Shown in pieces: positions 26,707-35,840 of a stretch of DNA of 64,000 bases (the stretch's first letter is position 1; the number at the start of each line of letters is the position of its first letter). The position numbers and the translations under genes are program-made. The DNA comes from an uncultured Pelagibacteraceae bacterium (lineage in GTDB: Bacteria; Pseudomonadota; Alphaproteobacteria; Pelagibacterales; Pelagibacteraceae), in the NCBI GenBank assembly GCA_902614125.1, contig CACMJW010000001.1:181114-245113 (forward strand), written 5' to 3'. The notes under the pieces were generated by a model. The model was not told the DNA's origin. It made no database searches and was given only the letters and a program-made list of their open reading frames with translations.

Positions 26707-27891
26707 TTAACGAAGCTTTTTTTTATGAAAATTGATAAATCTTTCAACGTTAGATTTATTAAATGACTTGTTCTCTTCAAATGAAACTTTCTTCATTGAG
26801 TAAGCACTGCTATTAGTAACTCTTGATTGAATTATAATATTCCCTTTATACAATTTAAGCTTGACTGCGCCGTTAACTTTACTTCTTTTTAAATCAACAA
26901 TTTTCTGAAGTTTAAATCTTTCTTTTGAATACCAGTAACCATTATAAATCAATTCTGCATATCTAGACATAATTCGATCTTTCTTATGCATGGTTACTTT
27001 ATCTAAAGTAACAGACTCAATTGCTCTATGTGCATTAATTAAAAGAGTACCACCAGGTGTTTCGTATACACCTCTAGATTTGATGCCTAAAAATCTATTC
27101 TCAACTAAGTCAACCCTTCCAATTCCATTATTACCTGCGAAATTATTAAGTTTTGACAGTAACTTAGCAGGTGACATTTTTTTTCCATTAATTCCAAAAG
27201 GATCACCATTTTTAAAATTTATAGTGACATAAGTTGGTCTATTTGCTGCTTTTTCAGGAGAAACAGTTCTTTGAAAAATAAATTCTGGAGCTGAGTTTCT
27301 AGGGTTCTCCAAGACCTTTCCCTCTGTCGAGGTATGGAATAAATTATCATCTACAGAAAAAGGTGGTTCTCCTTTTTTATCATTTGGAATTGGAATATTG
27401 TATTTTTTTGCGTAATTAATTAAGTCAGTTCTTGATCTTAATTTCCAAATTCTCCATGGAGCAATAATTTTTATATTTGAACCAAAATAATGATAACCTA
27501 ATTCAAACCTTATTTGATCGTTGCCTTTTCCTGTCGATCCATGCGAAACAGCATAGGCTTTAAATTTCTTAGCAACTCTTATTTGGTCTTTTGCAATTAA
27601 CGGGCGTGCAATTGATGTACCAAGTAAATAGACACCTTCATAAATTGCATGTCCTCTAATCATTGGGTAAATGTAATCTTTTACAAAAATATCTTTTAGA
27701 TCATTTATTATTATTTTTTTTACACCAAGTTTTTTTGCATTTTTAATAATTTTATTTTTATTTATTTCTTGGCCAATATCGGCGGTATAGCATATTACTT
27801 CTGCATCATAATTCTCTTGAAGCCACTTTAAAATTATAGAAGTATCTAACCCTCCAGAATAGGCGAGCACTATTCTTTTTTTCGACTTCAT
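26707..27891 (-). CDS. argG: Argininosuccinate synthase
   Basis: 394 residues of standard length. The ATP-binding AYSGGLDTS is at 10-18. YAVSHGSTGKGNDQIRFELG carries the citrulline/aspartate-binding residues, and RIWKLRSRTDLINYAKKYNIPIP and GRVDLVENRFLGIKSRGVYETPGG are further signatures. It joins citrulline and aspartate in arginine synthesis. argH is not adjacent. It begins four bases after the IalB-like stop, within a long minus-strand run from the aldo/keto reductase to the photolyase-like gene. Confidence 0.98.
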   Translation of the reverse strand: MKSKKRIVLAYSGGLDTSIILKWLQENYDAEVICYTADIGQEINKNKIIKNAKKLGVKKIIINDLKDIFVKDYIYPMIRGHAIYEGVYLLGTSIARPLIAKDQIRVAKKFKAYAVSHGSTGKGNDQIRFELGYHYFGSNIKIIAPWRIWKLRSRTDLINYAKKYNIPIPNDKKGEPPFSVDDNLFHTSTEGKVLENPRNSAPEFIFQRTVSPEKAANRPTYVTINFKNGDPFGINGKKMSPAKLLSKLNNFAGNNGIGRVDLVENRFLGIKSRGVYETPGGTLLINAHRAIESVTLDKVTMHKKDRIMSRYAELIYNGYWYSKERFKLQKIVDLKRSKVNGAVKLKLYKGNIIIQSRVTNSSAYSMKKVSFEENKSFNKSNVERFINFHKKKLR

Positions 27892-27895
27892 GATT

Positions 27896-28396
27896 TTATG
27901 TGCAATTTTTTTTGGCTGAATTGTATGCTTTGGTAAAACCCATCAAAGAATAATGATCAATTGTTTGAGATCCTGATTTATTATATGCAGTAACCATAAT
28001 TCTTGATGCTTTTTTCATTCTTTTTATAATTCTTTTTTCAATTTTATTGCTTGAAATCCATGCAAAATCTTCTTGTGCAATGTCAAACTTATATTTAGAT
28101 TTTCCAGATGATGCTATGATTGAATTCTGGCTATTATATTCGTAACCAGATGTAGTGCTTACCTCATCTGAAATTTTATCAGTTGGCCTAAATGTAACAA
28201 ATAATCTTGCCTCTCTATCTCCCTTTTTTGGAGATTGTAAAACAGGCTTTGATTGAGCAAAACAAATTTTTCCACCTGTATCCAACACTTGAATTACTTC
28301 CCAATCTTTAAACTTTCCTATTTTTTTAACTTCTTCAGCAAAACTTGATGAAAATGTAAAAAATAAAATAACAATTGAGTATCTAATTAAGGACAT
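27896..28396 (-). CDS. Invasion-associated locus B (IalB) family periplasmic protein
   Basis: 166 residues with a signal peptide (hydrophobic core about 7-17, cleavage near SSFAEE). The mature part follows the IalB pattern: FKDWEVIQVLDTGGKICFAQSKP near 29-51, then EARLFVTFRPTD. Family members are widespread in free-living Alphaproteobacteria; the name comes from Bartonella and does not imply invasion here. Its start overlaps the upstream aldo/keto reductase end by 10 bp. Confidence 0.87.
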   Translation of the reverse strand: MSLIRYSIVILFFTFSSSFAEEVKKIGKFKDWEVIQVLDTGGKICFAQSKPVLQSPKKGDREARLFVTFRPTDKISDEVSTTSGYEYNSQNSIIASSGKSKYKFDIAQEDFAWISSNKIEKRIIKRMKKASRIMVTAYNKSGSQTIDHYSLMGFTKAYNSAKKNCT

Positions 28397-29421
28397 GGAT
28401 TTGGAAATATTTTTTGAACATTATTTATATCGTTTATTACTTCTTGATCTAAATTGACTTTTACACTTTCTATATTAGTTTTCAACTGATCCATGGTTGT
28501 TGCGCCTATGATCACGCTTGTCATAAATTCTTGCTCCTCACAAAATTTAATGGACATTTGACTCATATCTAGACCATATTTTTCACTTATTTTGAAATAT
28601 TCCTCTACTGCTTTTTCAGTATTGGGCTTTCTATATCTGGTCCAAAAATCATAATCTCTCTCCATTCTCGAGCCCTTTGGCAATCCTCCATTTCTATATT
28701 TGCCTGACAAATATCCACTTGCTAAAGGTGAATAGGAGAGACATCCTATCTGTTCTCTAATAGAGACCTCTGCAAGTCCGACTTCATAAGATCTATTAAG
28801 TAAACTATAGGGATTTTGAATAGACATCATTCTTGGTAAATTTTTATCTTTAGAAAGTTTAATATAATTCATCACTCCCCAAGGAGTTTCATTTGATAGC
28901 CCTACGTATCTGATTTTACCTTTATCAACATATTTTTTTAACTGATTAAGAACGTCTTCAAATTGGTTCCATTCGTTTTCTTTATGCTCATAACCCAATC
29001 TTCCAAAGTTATTGACATTTCTTTCTGGCCAATGAAGTTGATACAAGTCTACATAGTCAGTGTTCAATCTTTTAAGACTATCATTAAGCGCATTTTCTAA
29101 ATTTTTACCTACAAAACTATTTTCACCGTTTCTTAAGTAATCCCTTGATGGTCCAGCAACTTTTGTTGCTAAAATAATATCTTCTCTTTTTTTGTTTTTT
29201 TTTAGCCAATTGCCTATGATTTTTTCAGTATGACCGTAAGTTTCTTTTTTCGGAGGAACTGCATAAAGTTCAGCTGTGTCCCAAAAGTTTACGCCCTCAG
29301 TTAATGCAAAATCCATTTGTTCAAAGGCTTCCGCTTCCGTGTTTTGCTCCCCCCAGGTCATTGTACCGAGACAAATTGTGCTTACTTTCAGGTCTGTATT
29401 TCCTAATTTTTTGTAATTCAT
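28387..29421 (-). CDS. Aldo/keto reductase (Tas-like)
   Basis: 344-residue TIM-barrel oxidoreductase. The catalytic tetrad is visible as Asp48 and Tyr53 (FWDTAELY), Lys87 (ATKVAG) and His130 (LYQLHWPE). The C-terminal NADPH-binding part has SVIIGATTMDQLKTNI. The long loop around residue 57-64 (KKETYGHTE) matches the Tas-like subgroup. Substrate unknown. It heads the minus-strand run that includes the IalB-like gene and argG, and faces a divergent BAX-inhibitor-like gene across 69 bp. Confidence 0.93.
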   Translation of the reverse strand: MNYKKLGNTDLKVSTICLGTMTWGEQNTEAEAFEQMDFALTEGVNFWDTAELYAVPPKKETYGHTEKIIGNWLKKNKKREDIILATKVAGPSRDYLRNGENSFVGKNLENALNDSLKRLNTDYVDLYQLHWPERNVNNFGRLGYEHKENEWNQFEDVLNQLKKYVDKGKIRYVGLSNETPWGVMNYIKLSKDKNLPRMMSIQNPYSLLNRSYEVGLAEVSIREQIGCLSYSPLASGYLSGKYRNGGLPKGSRMERDYDFWTRYRKPNTEKAVEEYFKISEKYGLDMSQMSIKFCEEQEFMTSVIIGATTMDQLKTNIESVKVNLDQEVINDINNVQKIFPNPCP

Positions 29422-29455
29422 TTTTTAAAGTTATTTTTACTTATATTTTGGTGGC

Positions 29456-29486
29456 TTGAAAATATAGAAATATGATATTATATAAA
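29456..29486 (+). promoter_or_regulatory. Candidate promoter of the BAX-inhibitor-like gene
   Basis: TTGAAA at 29456-29461 and a TATA-rich -10 region (TTATAT at 29478-29483, overlapping TATAAA at 29481-29486) stand at roughly 16-19 bp spacing, just before the ATG at 29491. If used, the mRNA leader would be almost absent. AT-rich background makes this tentative. Confidence 0.35.
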
Positions 29487-29490
29487 TCGT

Positions 29491-30249
29491 ATGGAATTCA
29501 ACAAAGAAAATATTTTAAATAAATCTACAACTGCAAAACAAGCTGTTGCAATGGATGAAGGTTTAAGAGCCTACATGTTAAAAGTATATAACTATATGGC
29601 TACAGGGGTTCTGTTAACTGGAATTATAGCTCTGTTATCTTTCAAAATGTCGGTTGTTACAGATGCAAATGGTTCAATTGTTGCATTAACTGAATTTGGT
29701 AATGCTATATATTTGTCAGGACTAAAGTGGGTAGTAATGCTCGCACCTCTTGCAATAGTTTTTTACATGAGTTTTGGAATAAATAAAATGAGTTCATCAA
29801 AAGCTCAAACTACCTTTTGGATATTTGCAGCTTTAATGGGTCTTTCTTTATCCTCAATTCTTTTAGTTTACACAGGTTTAAGTGTTACTAGAGTATTTTT
29901 CATATCTTCCGCAACTTTTGGTGCAATGAGTATTTACGGTTACACAACAAAAAGAGATTTAACTAAATTTGGATCTTTTTTGATGATGGGTTTAATTGGA
30001 ATTATTATTGCTTCACTAGTTAATATTTTTCTTAAATCTTCTATGATGTATTTTGCAATTTCTATAATTGGAGTATTAATTTTCGTGGGCTTAACTGCTT
30101 ACGATACTCAAAAAATTAAGAATATGTATGTTGCATCAGACTCTGGAGAATTAATGGGTAAAAAAGCAGTTATGGGTGCTTTAACTTTATATTTAGATTT
30201 CATTAATTTATTTATAATGTTGCTAAGACTTTTTGGTCAGAGAAGATAG
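29491..30249 (+). CDS. BAX inhibitor-1 / YccA-YbhL family membrane protein
   Basis: 252 residues with seven hydrophobic segments after a polar 25-residue N-terminus. Signatures: GLRAYMLKVYNYMATGVLLTG, SSATFGAMSIYGYTTKRDL, GLTAYDTQKIKNMY and GALTLYLDFINLFIMLLRLFG. The conserved Asp pair near the C-terminus is present. Related proteins conduct Ca2+ or interact with FtsH; here the role is unproven. The stop is directly followed by the convergent DUF2794 gene. Confidence 0.95.
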   Translation: MEFNKENILNKSTTAKQAVAMDEGLRAYMLKVYNYMATGVLLTGIIALLSFKMSVVTDANGSIVALTEFGNAIYLSGLKWVVMLAPLAIVFYMSFGINKMSSSKAQTTFWIFAALMGLSLSSILLVYTGLSVTRVFFISSATFGAMSIYGYTTKRDLTKFGSFLMMGLIGIIIASLVNIFLKSSMMYFAISIIGVLIFVGLTAYDTQKIKNMYVASDSGELMGKKAVMGALTLYLDFINLFIMLLRLFGQRR

Positions 30250-30594
30250 TTAATTTTTTAGTTTTTTCCAATTAGTACTCTTTAATAGATTTTCAAGATC
30301 AAAAGAATTTTTTAAGATCTTACCATTTGTATCGGTGATCAAATATCTTAAGTTTTTGCTTGATGGTTTAAAGTTTTTACAAATTTTATAGATGGCATTT
30401 TCAGCAGCATTTTTAAAAACACTAAAACTTACTTGTTTGCTAGAAATAGAGAGCCCGTAGTCTCTCCAAGATCCTTCAGATACCATTTTAGCATAGAGAT
30501 CCAAAATAATTTTCAACTCATTCTTTTCAAAAAAATACTTTATTTCTTCATCTTTTTTTAAGTTATTTACAACAAGTTTTAAGTTTCTATTCAT
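30250..30594 (-). CDS. DUF2794 family protein
   Basis: 114 residues. The core FEKNELKIILDLYAKMVSEGSWRDYGLS and VSFSVFKNAAENAIYKICK match the alphaproteobacterial family DUF2794, which has no known function. No membrane segment. It overlaps the end of yciB by eight bases, so it is likely translated from the same message. Confidence 0.85.
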   Translation of the reverse strand: MNRNLKLVVNNLKKDEEIKYFFEKNELKIILDLYAKMVSEGSWRDYGLSISSKQVSFSVFKNAAENAIYKICKNFKPSSKNLRYLITDTNGKILKNSFDLENLLKSTNWKKLKN

Positions 30595-31138
30595 TTAGTT
30601 TGTACTTGTTAATAAGACCAATTTGAAAAGCAGTAAAAATAAATGTGATTGGAAGCATTCCCCAAACTTTGAAGTTAACCCAAAACTCCTCTGTTTGCGT
30701 TCGCCAAATTACTTCGTTTAATAATGCAAGACCAAAAAAGAAATACATCCATCTATTATTTAAGATTTTCCAGCCTTCATCACTTAATGGTAAAGATTTT
30801 CCTAAAATTTTTTTTAAAACAGGCTCATCTGTAAAATATTTTCCGAAAAATAAGGCTAAAGCGAATAAAATATTAATTATTGTGGGCTTCATGTAGATGA
30901 AAACTGGATTATCAAAATATATAGTTAAACCTCCAAATAATGTAATTAACACTCCACTTATCAGTGGAACCATTGGAATTTTTTTCTCTAGTATCCAAAC
31001 TATAAGAACTGCAATTATAGTTGCAACTATGAGTGGAGGTATAGCTATTTTTAAATTTTTATCGTTATTATAATAAAAGAAAAAAAAAATTACTAAAGGT
31101 CCAATATCTGTAATAAATTTTAAGAAAGATTTATTCAC
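30587..31138 (-). CDS. yciB: Inner membrane protein YciB / intracellular septation protein A family
   Basis: 183 residues from a GTG start, with five to six hydrophobic segments. FITDIGPLVIFFFFYY at the N-terminus and the later ALFFGKYFTDEPVLKKIL, LNNRWMYFFFGLALLNEVIWR and WVNFKVWGMLPITFIFTAFQ are family patterns. YciB acts in envelope and septum maintenance. It lies upstream of DUF2794 on the same strand. Confidence 0.94.
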   Translation of the reverse strand: MNKSFLKFITDIGPLVIFFFFYYNNDKNLKIAIPPLIVATIIAVLIVWILEKKIPMVPLISGVLITLFGGLTIYFDNPVFIYMKPTIINILFALALFFGKYFTDEPVLKKILGKSLPLSDEGWKILNNRWMYFFFGLALLNEVIWRTQTEEFWVNFKVWGMLPITFIFTAFQIGLINKYKLNE

Positions 31139-31215
31139 TGCTACATATTATCAGATTAATAAAACAATCATATTTTTTTTATTGATTTTTTTTTTCAAAT
31201 ATCCATATTTGTTTA

Positions 31216-31536
31216 GTGAGCATTCAAAAAGCTAAATTTTCAATAGGTGATGTAGTGAAACATAAGCACTTCGAATTTAGAGGTGTAATTTATGATGTAG
31301 ATTTTGAATTTAATAATTCAGAAGAATGGTATCAATCAATACCCAAAAATGTTAGACCTAGAAAAGATCAGCCTTTTTATCATCTACTAGCTGAAAATGA
31401 TGAAATTACATATGAAGCATACGTGTCAGAACAAAATCTTTTAACGGATGACTCGGAAGAACCCATTAAACATCCATTGATAAATGAGATTTTTTCGGGG
31501 AAAAAAGGCTCAAGTTATTTTAAACCTTCAAATTAA
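31216..31536 (+). CDS. hspQ: Heat shock protein HspQ
   Basis: 106 residues starting at GTG. AKFSIGDVVKHKHFEFRGVIYDVD and the QPFYHLLAEND....AYVSEQNL region are the hemimethylated-DNA-binding/HspQ (YccV-like) fold signatures. In enterobacteria HspQ enhances Lon-dependent proteolysis and accelerates DnaA turnover. The C-terminal HPLINEIFSGKKGSSY is typical of alphaproteobacterial members. No clear ribosome-binding site precedes the GTG. Confidence 0.93.
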   Translation: MSIQKAKFSIGDVVKHKHFEFRGVIYDVDFEFNNSEEWYQSIPKNVRPRKDQPFYHLLAENDEITYEAYVSEQNLLTDDSEEPIKHPLINEIFSGKKGSSYFKPSN

Positions 31537-31606
31537 TCGAAAGCCTACTTTTTAACACATTTTATACAAACAGAAGTCATAACTTATAAATATAATCAAC
31601 TTATAT

Positions 31607-31661
31607 CTGGCTGAGAATGCTTATTAATTCCATTTTTATCTCCCTCAGTATTCTCGGTCAG
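31607..31661 (+). ncRNA. Imperfect long hairpin in the hspQ-ccmC gap (possible leader or 3' element)
   Basis: In the 170-bp gap, CTGGCTGAGAAT (31607-31618) can pair with ATTCTCGGTCAG (31650-31661) over 12 consecutive positions, two of them G-U, around a 31-nt loop. No T-run follows, so it is not an ordinary terminator. It lies 45 bp before ccmC and could control that operon. The rest of the gap is AT-rich with nothing else recognised. Confidence 0.4.
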
Positions 31662-31706
31662 ACGATTTATCAAAATTTATATCGATTATTTATGTTATAA
31701 AAACTC

Positions 31707-32414
31707 ATGTTAAATTATTTTAATCCTAGTAACACTTTGAAGGTTATCAACAAGCTTCAGAAATTTATTTTTGCATTATTTATTGCAGTTTTAATTCTCG
31801 GACTGTTTGAGGCTTTGGTACTTTCTCCTGAGGATTATAAACAAAGTGACTCTGTGAGGATAATGTATGTTCATGTTCCTGCAGCTTGGATTTCAGTTGG
31901 CATATTTTCTGTTATATCAATCTTATCTTTTGGAATTTTAATTTTTAAAAATAAAAATTTTATTTTAATTTCTAAAAGTTTAGCACCATCTGGCTTTGTA
32001 TTTAATATTATTGCATTAGTTACAGGCTCAATCTGGGGAAAGCCCACATGGGGTACCTGGTGGGCTTGGGATGCTAGAATTACATCAATGTTACTTCTCG
32101 CTGTATTTTACTTGATGTTCATGCTGAGTTGGAAAATTTTTGAGGATGAAAAGAAATCAATTAAACTTAGTTCATACATTGCAATTTTTGGATTAATAAA
32201 TGTTCCAATAATTAAATTTTCTGTTGACTGGTGGTCAACTTTGCACCAACCGTCTTCTATAAATGTATTTAAGGAAACTACTATTCACTCAACTATGCTT
32301 ATGCCATTAGGTATAATGACTGCGGCATTTGCACTTTTCTCAATTTTAATATTTTTAATGAAATATCATACAGAACTGCTAAAGATTAAAAATAAAGGAT
32401 TAGATAGATTATGA
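31707..32414 (+). CDS. ccmC: Heme exporter / chaperone subunit CcmC
   Basis: 235 residues, six membrane helices. The tryptophan-rich heme-handling motif WGKPTWGTWWAWDARITS spans about 110-127, and conserved periplasmic histidines occur in MYVHVPAAWIS and WWSTLHQPSS. CcmC attaches heme to CcmE in system I cytochrome c maturation. It opens a tightly packed ccmCDEFGH run. The stop overlaps the ccmD start in ATGA. Confidence 0.97.
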   Translation: MLNYFNPSNTLKVINKLQKFIFALFIAVLILGLFEALVLSPEDYKQSDSVRIMYVHVPAAWISVGIFSVISILSFGILIFKNKNFILISKSLAPSGFVFNIIALVTGSIWGKPTWGTWWAWDARITSMLLLAVFYLMFMLSWKIFEDEKKSIKLSSYIAIFGLINVPIIKFSVDWWSTLHQPSSINVFKETTIHSTMLMPLGIMTAAFALFSILIFLMKYHTELLKIKNKGLDRL

Positions 32415-32644
32415 TAAGTGAAATTTTAAACATGAACGGATACGGTTTATATGTTTGGTCATCTTTTATGTTTACTTTGTTAAGTTTTGGTACTTTATAT
32501 TTCGTAACTAAAATTCAGCTAAATAAAGAGTTAAGGAACTTTGAAGCTAAATTTAAAAATTTAGATATTGACAAAGCTGAAATTGCAAAAAAGCAAGAAA
32601 TTTACAGAGGAATTTTATCAAGTACTTCAACATCTAAAATTTAA
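32411..32644 (+). CDS. ccmD: Heme exporter protein CcmD
   Basis: 77 residues with one membrane helix (about 11-30; YGLYVWSSFMFTLLSF) and a charged cytoplasmic helix. CcmD helps release heme-loaded CcmE from the CcmABC complex. It is identified mainly by size, topology and position between ccmC and ccmE. The C-terminus is longer than in the shortest homologues. Confidence 0.85.
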   Translation: MISEILNMNGYGLYVWSSFMFTLLSFGTLYFVTKIQLNKELRNFEAKFKNLDIDKAEIAKKQEIYRGILSSTSTSKI

Positions 32645-32656
32645 CTTTAGATTTTC

Positions 32657-33076
32657 ATGTATGGTAAAAAAGTCAAGATACGAGCTTTTTTCATTATTTT
32701 AGTATTCACTTCAGCAATTCTTATCACTTTTTTGGTGATAAATTCATTAAAAGAAAATGTTGTATTTTTTAAATCACCGACTGACATTAATAATTTAAAT
32801 CAAATAGAAAGTAAAAAAATAAGAGTTGGTGGGATGGTTAAAAAAAACTCAATAGAAATTGAAAATAAAAATTTAAAATTTGTAATTACTGATTTTAAAA
32901 ATGAGATAATTGTAACTTTTAGTGGAGCTGTACCAAACTTATTTGAGGAAGGAAAAGGAGTAGTTGCAGAGGGATATTTAGAAGATAGAAAATATTTAAA
33001 AGCAGAAAAAATTTTAGCAAAACATGATGAAAATTATATGCCTCCAGAGGTTAAAGAGGCAATGCAAGGAAATTAG
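32657..33076 (+). CDS. ccmE: Heme chaperone CcmE
   Basis: 139 residues: a single N-terminal membrane anchor (about 9-28) and a periplasmic OB-fold. The covalent heme ligand His123 and Tyr127 are in [12 protein letters not shown]. Upstream strands [11 protein letters not shown] and VVAEGYLED fit the family. CcmE carries heme from CcmC to CcmF. It starts 12 bases after ccmD. Confidence 0.97.
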   Translation: MYGKKVKIRAFFIILVFTSAILITFLVINSLKENVVFFKSPTDINNLNQIESKKIRVGGMVKKNSIEIENKNLKFVITDFKNEIIVTFSGAVPNLFEEGKGVVAEGYLEDRKYLKAEKILAKHDENYMPPEVKEAMQGN

Positions 33077-33078
33077 AA

Positions 33079-34953
33079 ATGATTAATCAAATCGGAGCTT
33101 ATTCACTATATATCTGTTTATTTGTATCTGTATACTTAATATTAAAATCATATATTTCCTCAAAAAATTTTGACAAAAAAATTGATCAAACATTTTTTGC
33201 AACTTTGTCAGTACAACTATTAATGACAATTTTAAGTTTTTTTACCCTAGTTTTTGCTTTTGTTTTTTCTGACTTTTCAAATATTACAGTGTTCAATAAT
33301 TCCCATACGTTAAAACCTCTTTTTTATAAAATATCCGGTACCTGGGGCAATCATGAGGGAAGTCTACTGTTGTGGTTATTAGTGCTAACTTTCTTTTTGT
33401 TCATTTTTTTTGTTACCTCAAAAAAGATGAATGTAAGATATAGAATTCTAACGATTTTATTTCAGGAAATTATTATTTTAGGTTTTTTACTCTTCATTCT
33501 TTTTACATCAAATCCATTTTTAAACATTTTTCCAATACCTGATGAAGGTTTAGGTTTAAATCCAATTTTGCAAGATCCAGCGCTGGCTATCCATCCACCG
33601 CTTTTATATGTAGGTTATGTTGGAACCTCTATAATTTTTTCTGCATCATTAGCAGCTTTAATTACTAAAACTGTAGACAATGTTTGGGCATCTCATATTA
33701 AAAATTGGATTTTAATATCTTGGATATTCTTATCAGTTGGAATACTTCTAGGATCTATATGGGCTTACTATGAATTAGGATGGGGTGGTTTTTGGTTTTG
33801 GGACCCAGTCGAAAATGTTTCATTGATGCCTTGGTTTTGTTTGACTGCATTGCTTCATTCAATAATAGTTCTTAAAAATAGAAATGTTTTTCATTCTTGG
33901 ACTGTAATTTTATCAATCACAACATTTTCATTAAGTATGAGTGGAACATTTTTAGTAAGATCAGGGATACTCAATTCAATTCACACATTTGCTAATGATC
34001 CATCCAGAGGAGTGTTTATACTAACATTCCTATTATTTCTTGTTTTACTGGCTGTTTTTATTTTCTTTTTTAATCAAAAAAATTTTCCAGATACATACCA
34101 AAGATCATTTTTGGTTAGTAGAGAGACAAGTATATTAATCAATAACTGGTTTATGATGTTTTTTTTATCAGTAGTATTAGTCGGGACAGCATATCCAATT
34201 TTTCTTGAAGTTATTAATGACGCTAAAATTTCGGTAGGACCACCATTTTATCATAAATTAATCGTTCCATTTCTTATACCTTTTTTATTTTTTATGGCAT
34301 TAGGACCAAATATAAAATGGATAAAAGATAAAATAAAAAAACTAAATATATCACAAATTATTTTTTTAATTTTATCTTTTGTAATTTCCTTTTTTATTGT
34401 TTTAAATACTAATACAAATTATTTGTTCTCAACTTTGTTATTCACATTCAGTTTTTATTTATTTTTTAATGTAATAAATAGTTTTCAAAAAAAAAATTCT
34501 AATTTATCTCAAAAAGTTTCCCATCTTGGTTTCAGTATTTTTATGCTTAGTATTCTATTCAATGGTATTTTATCTAAAGAAAATTCGGCAAACATGAAGG
34601 TTGGTGATGAAATTAATTTTTTAAATAAAAAATTAATTTTCGAGAATGTAAAAGTTGAAAGTGATTCAAATTTTAAAAAATTAGTAGGTGAATTCAAACT
34701 TAATGACAATGGAAAAATTATTCATTTTAAACCAGAAATTAGAGTTTATAGCCAACCCGAAACTATCACAAGTGAAGCAGATATTTCATCAACACTATTT
34801 TCAGATAATTTTTTAGTTTTCAGCCTTATTAAAAATGATGGTTTTTTTAATGTTAGATACCAACACAAACCTTTAATGATTTGGATCTGGATATCAGTAT
34901 TATTGATGTCACTTGGGGGTGTATTCAGCTTCTTTAAATTAAATGAAAAATAA
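33079..34953 (+). CDS. ccmF: Cytochrome c heme lyase subunit CcmF
   Basis: 624 residues with about 15 membrane helices. The WWD motif WGGFWFWDPVENVSLMPW begins at Trp235. GTWGNHEGSLLLWLL, LLYVGYVGTSIIFS and SGTFLVRSGILNSIHTFANDPSRG carry further conserved heme-contacting residues. It ligates heme to apocytochrome CxxCH sites with CcmH. It starts two bases after ccmE and overlaps ccmG by 11 bases. Confidence 0.97.
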   Translation: MINQIGAYSLYICLFVSVYLILKSYISSKNFDKKIDQTFFATLSVQLLMTILSFFTLVFAFVFSDFSNITVFNNSHTLKPLFYKISGTWGNHEGSLLLWLLVLTFFLFIFFVTSKKMNVRYRILTILFQEIIILGFLLFILFTSNPFLNIFPIPDEGLGLNPILQDPALAIHPPLLYVGYVGTSIIFSASLAALITKTVDNVWASHIKNWILISWIFLSVGILLGSIWAYYELGWGGFWFWDPVENVSLMPWFCLTALLHSIIVLKNRNVFHSWTVILSITTFSLSMSGTFLVRSGILNSIHTFANDPSRGVFILTFLLFLVLLAVFIFFFNQKNFPDTYQRSFLVSRETSILINNWFMMFFLSVVLVGTAYPIFLEVINDAKISVGPPFYHKLIVPFLIPFLFFMALGPNIKWIKDKIKKLNISQIIFLILSFVISFFIVLNTNTNYLFSTLLFTFSFYLFFNVINSFQKKNSNLSQKVSHLGFSIFMLSILFNGILSKENSANMKVGDEINFLNKKLIFENVKVESDSNFKKLVGEFKLNDNGKIIHFKPEIRVYSQPETITSEADISSTLFSDNFLVFSLIKNDGFFNVRYQHKPLMIWIWISVLLMSLGGVFSFFKLNEK

Positions 34954-35467
34954 TAAGATTTTTTATTTTATTGTAATTTTAATAGTAGCAATCTTTTTTG
35001 TTTTGCTTCTAGGTTTGAAAGAAGAAAAAAATTATTCCCCACAGCCAGAAACTAAAAAATTAAATAATTCAATTTCACTCCAAGAGCTTTATTCAGGAAA
35101 AAATATTTTTCTTAATGATTTATTGCTAGAAAATGAGTTAAATTTAATTAATATTTGGGCCTCATGGTGTTTGCCATGTAAAGCTGAACATCCTTACTTG
35201 ATAAATCTGAATGAGAGATTTGACATAAATTTAATAGGCATAAACTATAAAGATAACTTAGATAATTCAAAAAAATTTCTATCTGATCTTGGAAACCCAT
35301 ACGATGAGGTTTTGGTAGATAGTGATGGAATAAAATCAATTGAGCTTGGTGCTATAGGTGTTCCTGAAACATACTTGATTAATAATGAATTTAAAATTAT
35401 CAAAAAATTTATTGGACCATTAGACCAAGATGATTATGAAAATATAATTAGTTTAATTAAAAAATGA
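34943..35467 (+). CDS. ccmG: Thiol:disulfide interchange protein CcmG/DsbE
   Basis: 174 residues: an N-terminal membrane anchor (about 6-23) and a periplasmic thioredoxin fold with WASWCLPCKAEHPYL (Cys76, Cys79). GINYKDN and GVPETYLI (cis-Pro) complete the CcmG pattern. It reduces the apocytochrome heme-binding cysteines. It overlaps both ccmF and ccmH by a few bases. Confidence 0.96.
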   Translation: MKNNKIFYFIVILIVAIFFVLLLGLKEEKNYSPQPETKKLNNSISLQELYSGKNIFLNDLLLENELNLINIWASWCLPCKAEHPYLINLNERFDINLIGINYKDNLDNSKKFLSDLGNPYDEVLVDSDGIKSIELGAIGVPETYLINNEFKIIKKFIGPLDQDDYENIISLIKK

Positions 35468-35829
35468 AAAAAATTATTTTAACGGTCTTAATATTAATAA
35501 TAACCACTTTCTATTCTAATATCTCTTTTGCAGATCAAAATAAGAATATTGATCACATAACCAAGAATTTACGATGTTTAATTTGCCAAGGTCAATCTGT
35601 TTATGATTCTCAATCAGATTTTGCATTGAGTATGAAAAAATTAATTCATATTAAAATTAAAGAGGGAAATACCGAAGATGAGATATACAAATTTTTAAAA
35701 GAAAAATATGGTGAGTGGATTGTTTATGAGCCAGAAGTGAATAAAAATACAATTTTTTTATGGGGATTACCCCTTATTTTATTTATTTTTGGTGGTCTTT
35801 TAATTATTAGAAAAGTAACTATAAAGTAA
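35464..35829 (+). CDS. ccmH: Cytochrome c maturation protein CcmH
   Basis: 121 residues with a cleavable signal peptide (cleavage near SFADQ), the LRCLICQGQS redox motif (Cys38, Cys41), a three-helix bundle ending YGEWIVYEP, and one C-terminal membrane helix. CcmH reduces or hands over apocytochrome for heme attachment. This is the short form without a CcmI-like TPR domain. It is the last ccm gene in the run. Confidence 0.96.
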   Translation: MKKIILTVLILIITTFYSNISFADQNKNIDHITKNLRCLICQGQSVYDSQSDFALSMKKLIHIKIKEGNTEDEIYKFLKEKYGEWIVYEPEVNKNTIFLWGLPLILFIFGGLLIIRKVTIK

Positions 35830-35840
35830 CTCAATTTACC

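Noticed and set aside
31605..31661. TPP riboswitch, suggested by CTGAGA before ccmC
   Set aside because: The other conserved TPP elements (such as the CCTGATCTGG block) are absent and the downstream genes are not thiamine genes.
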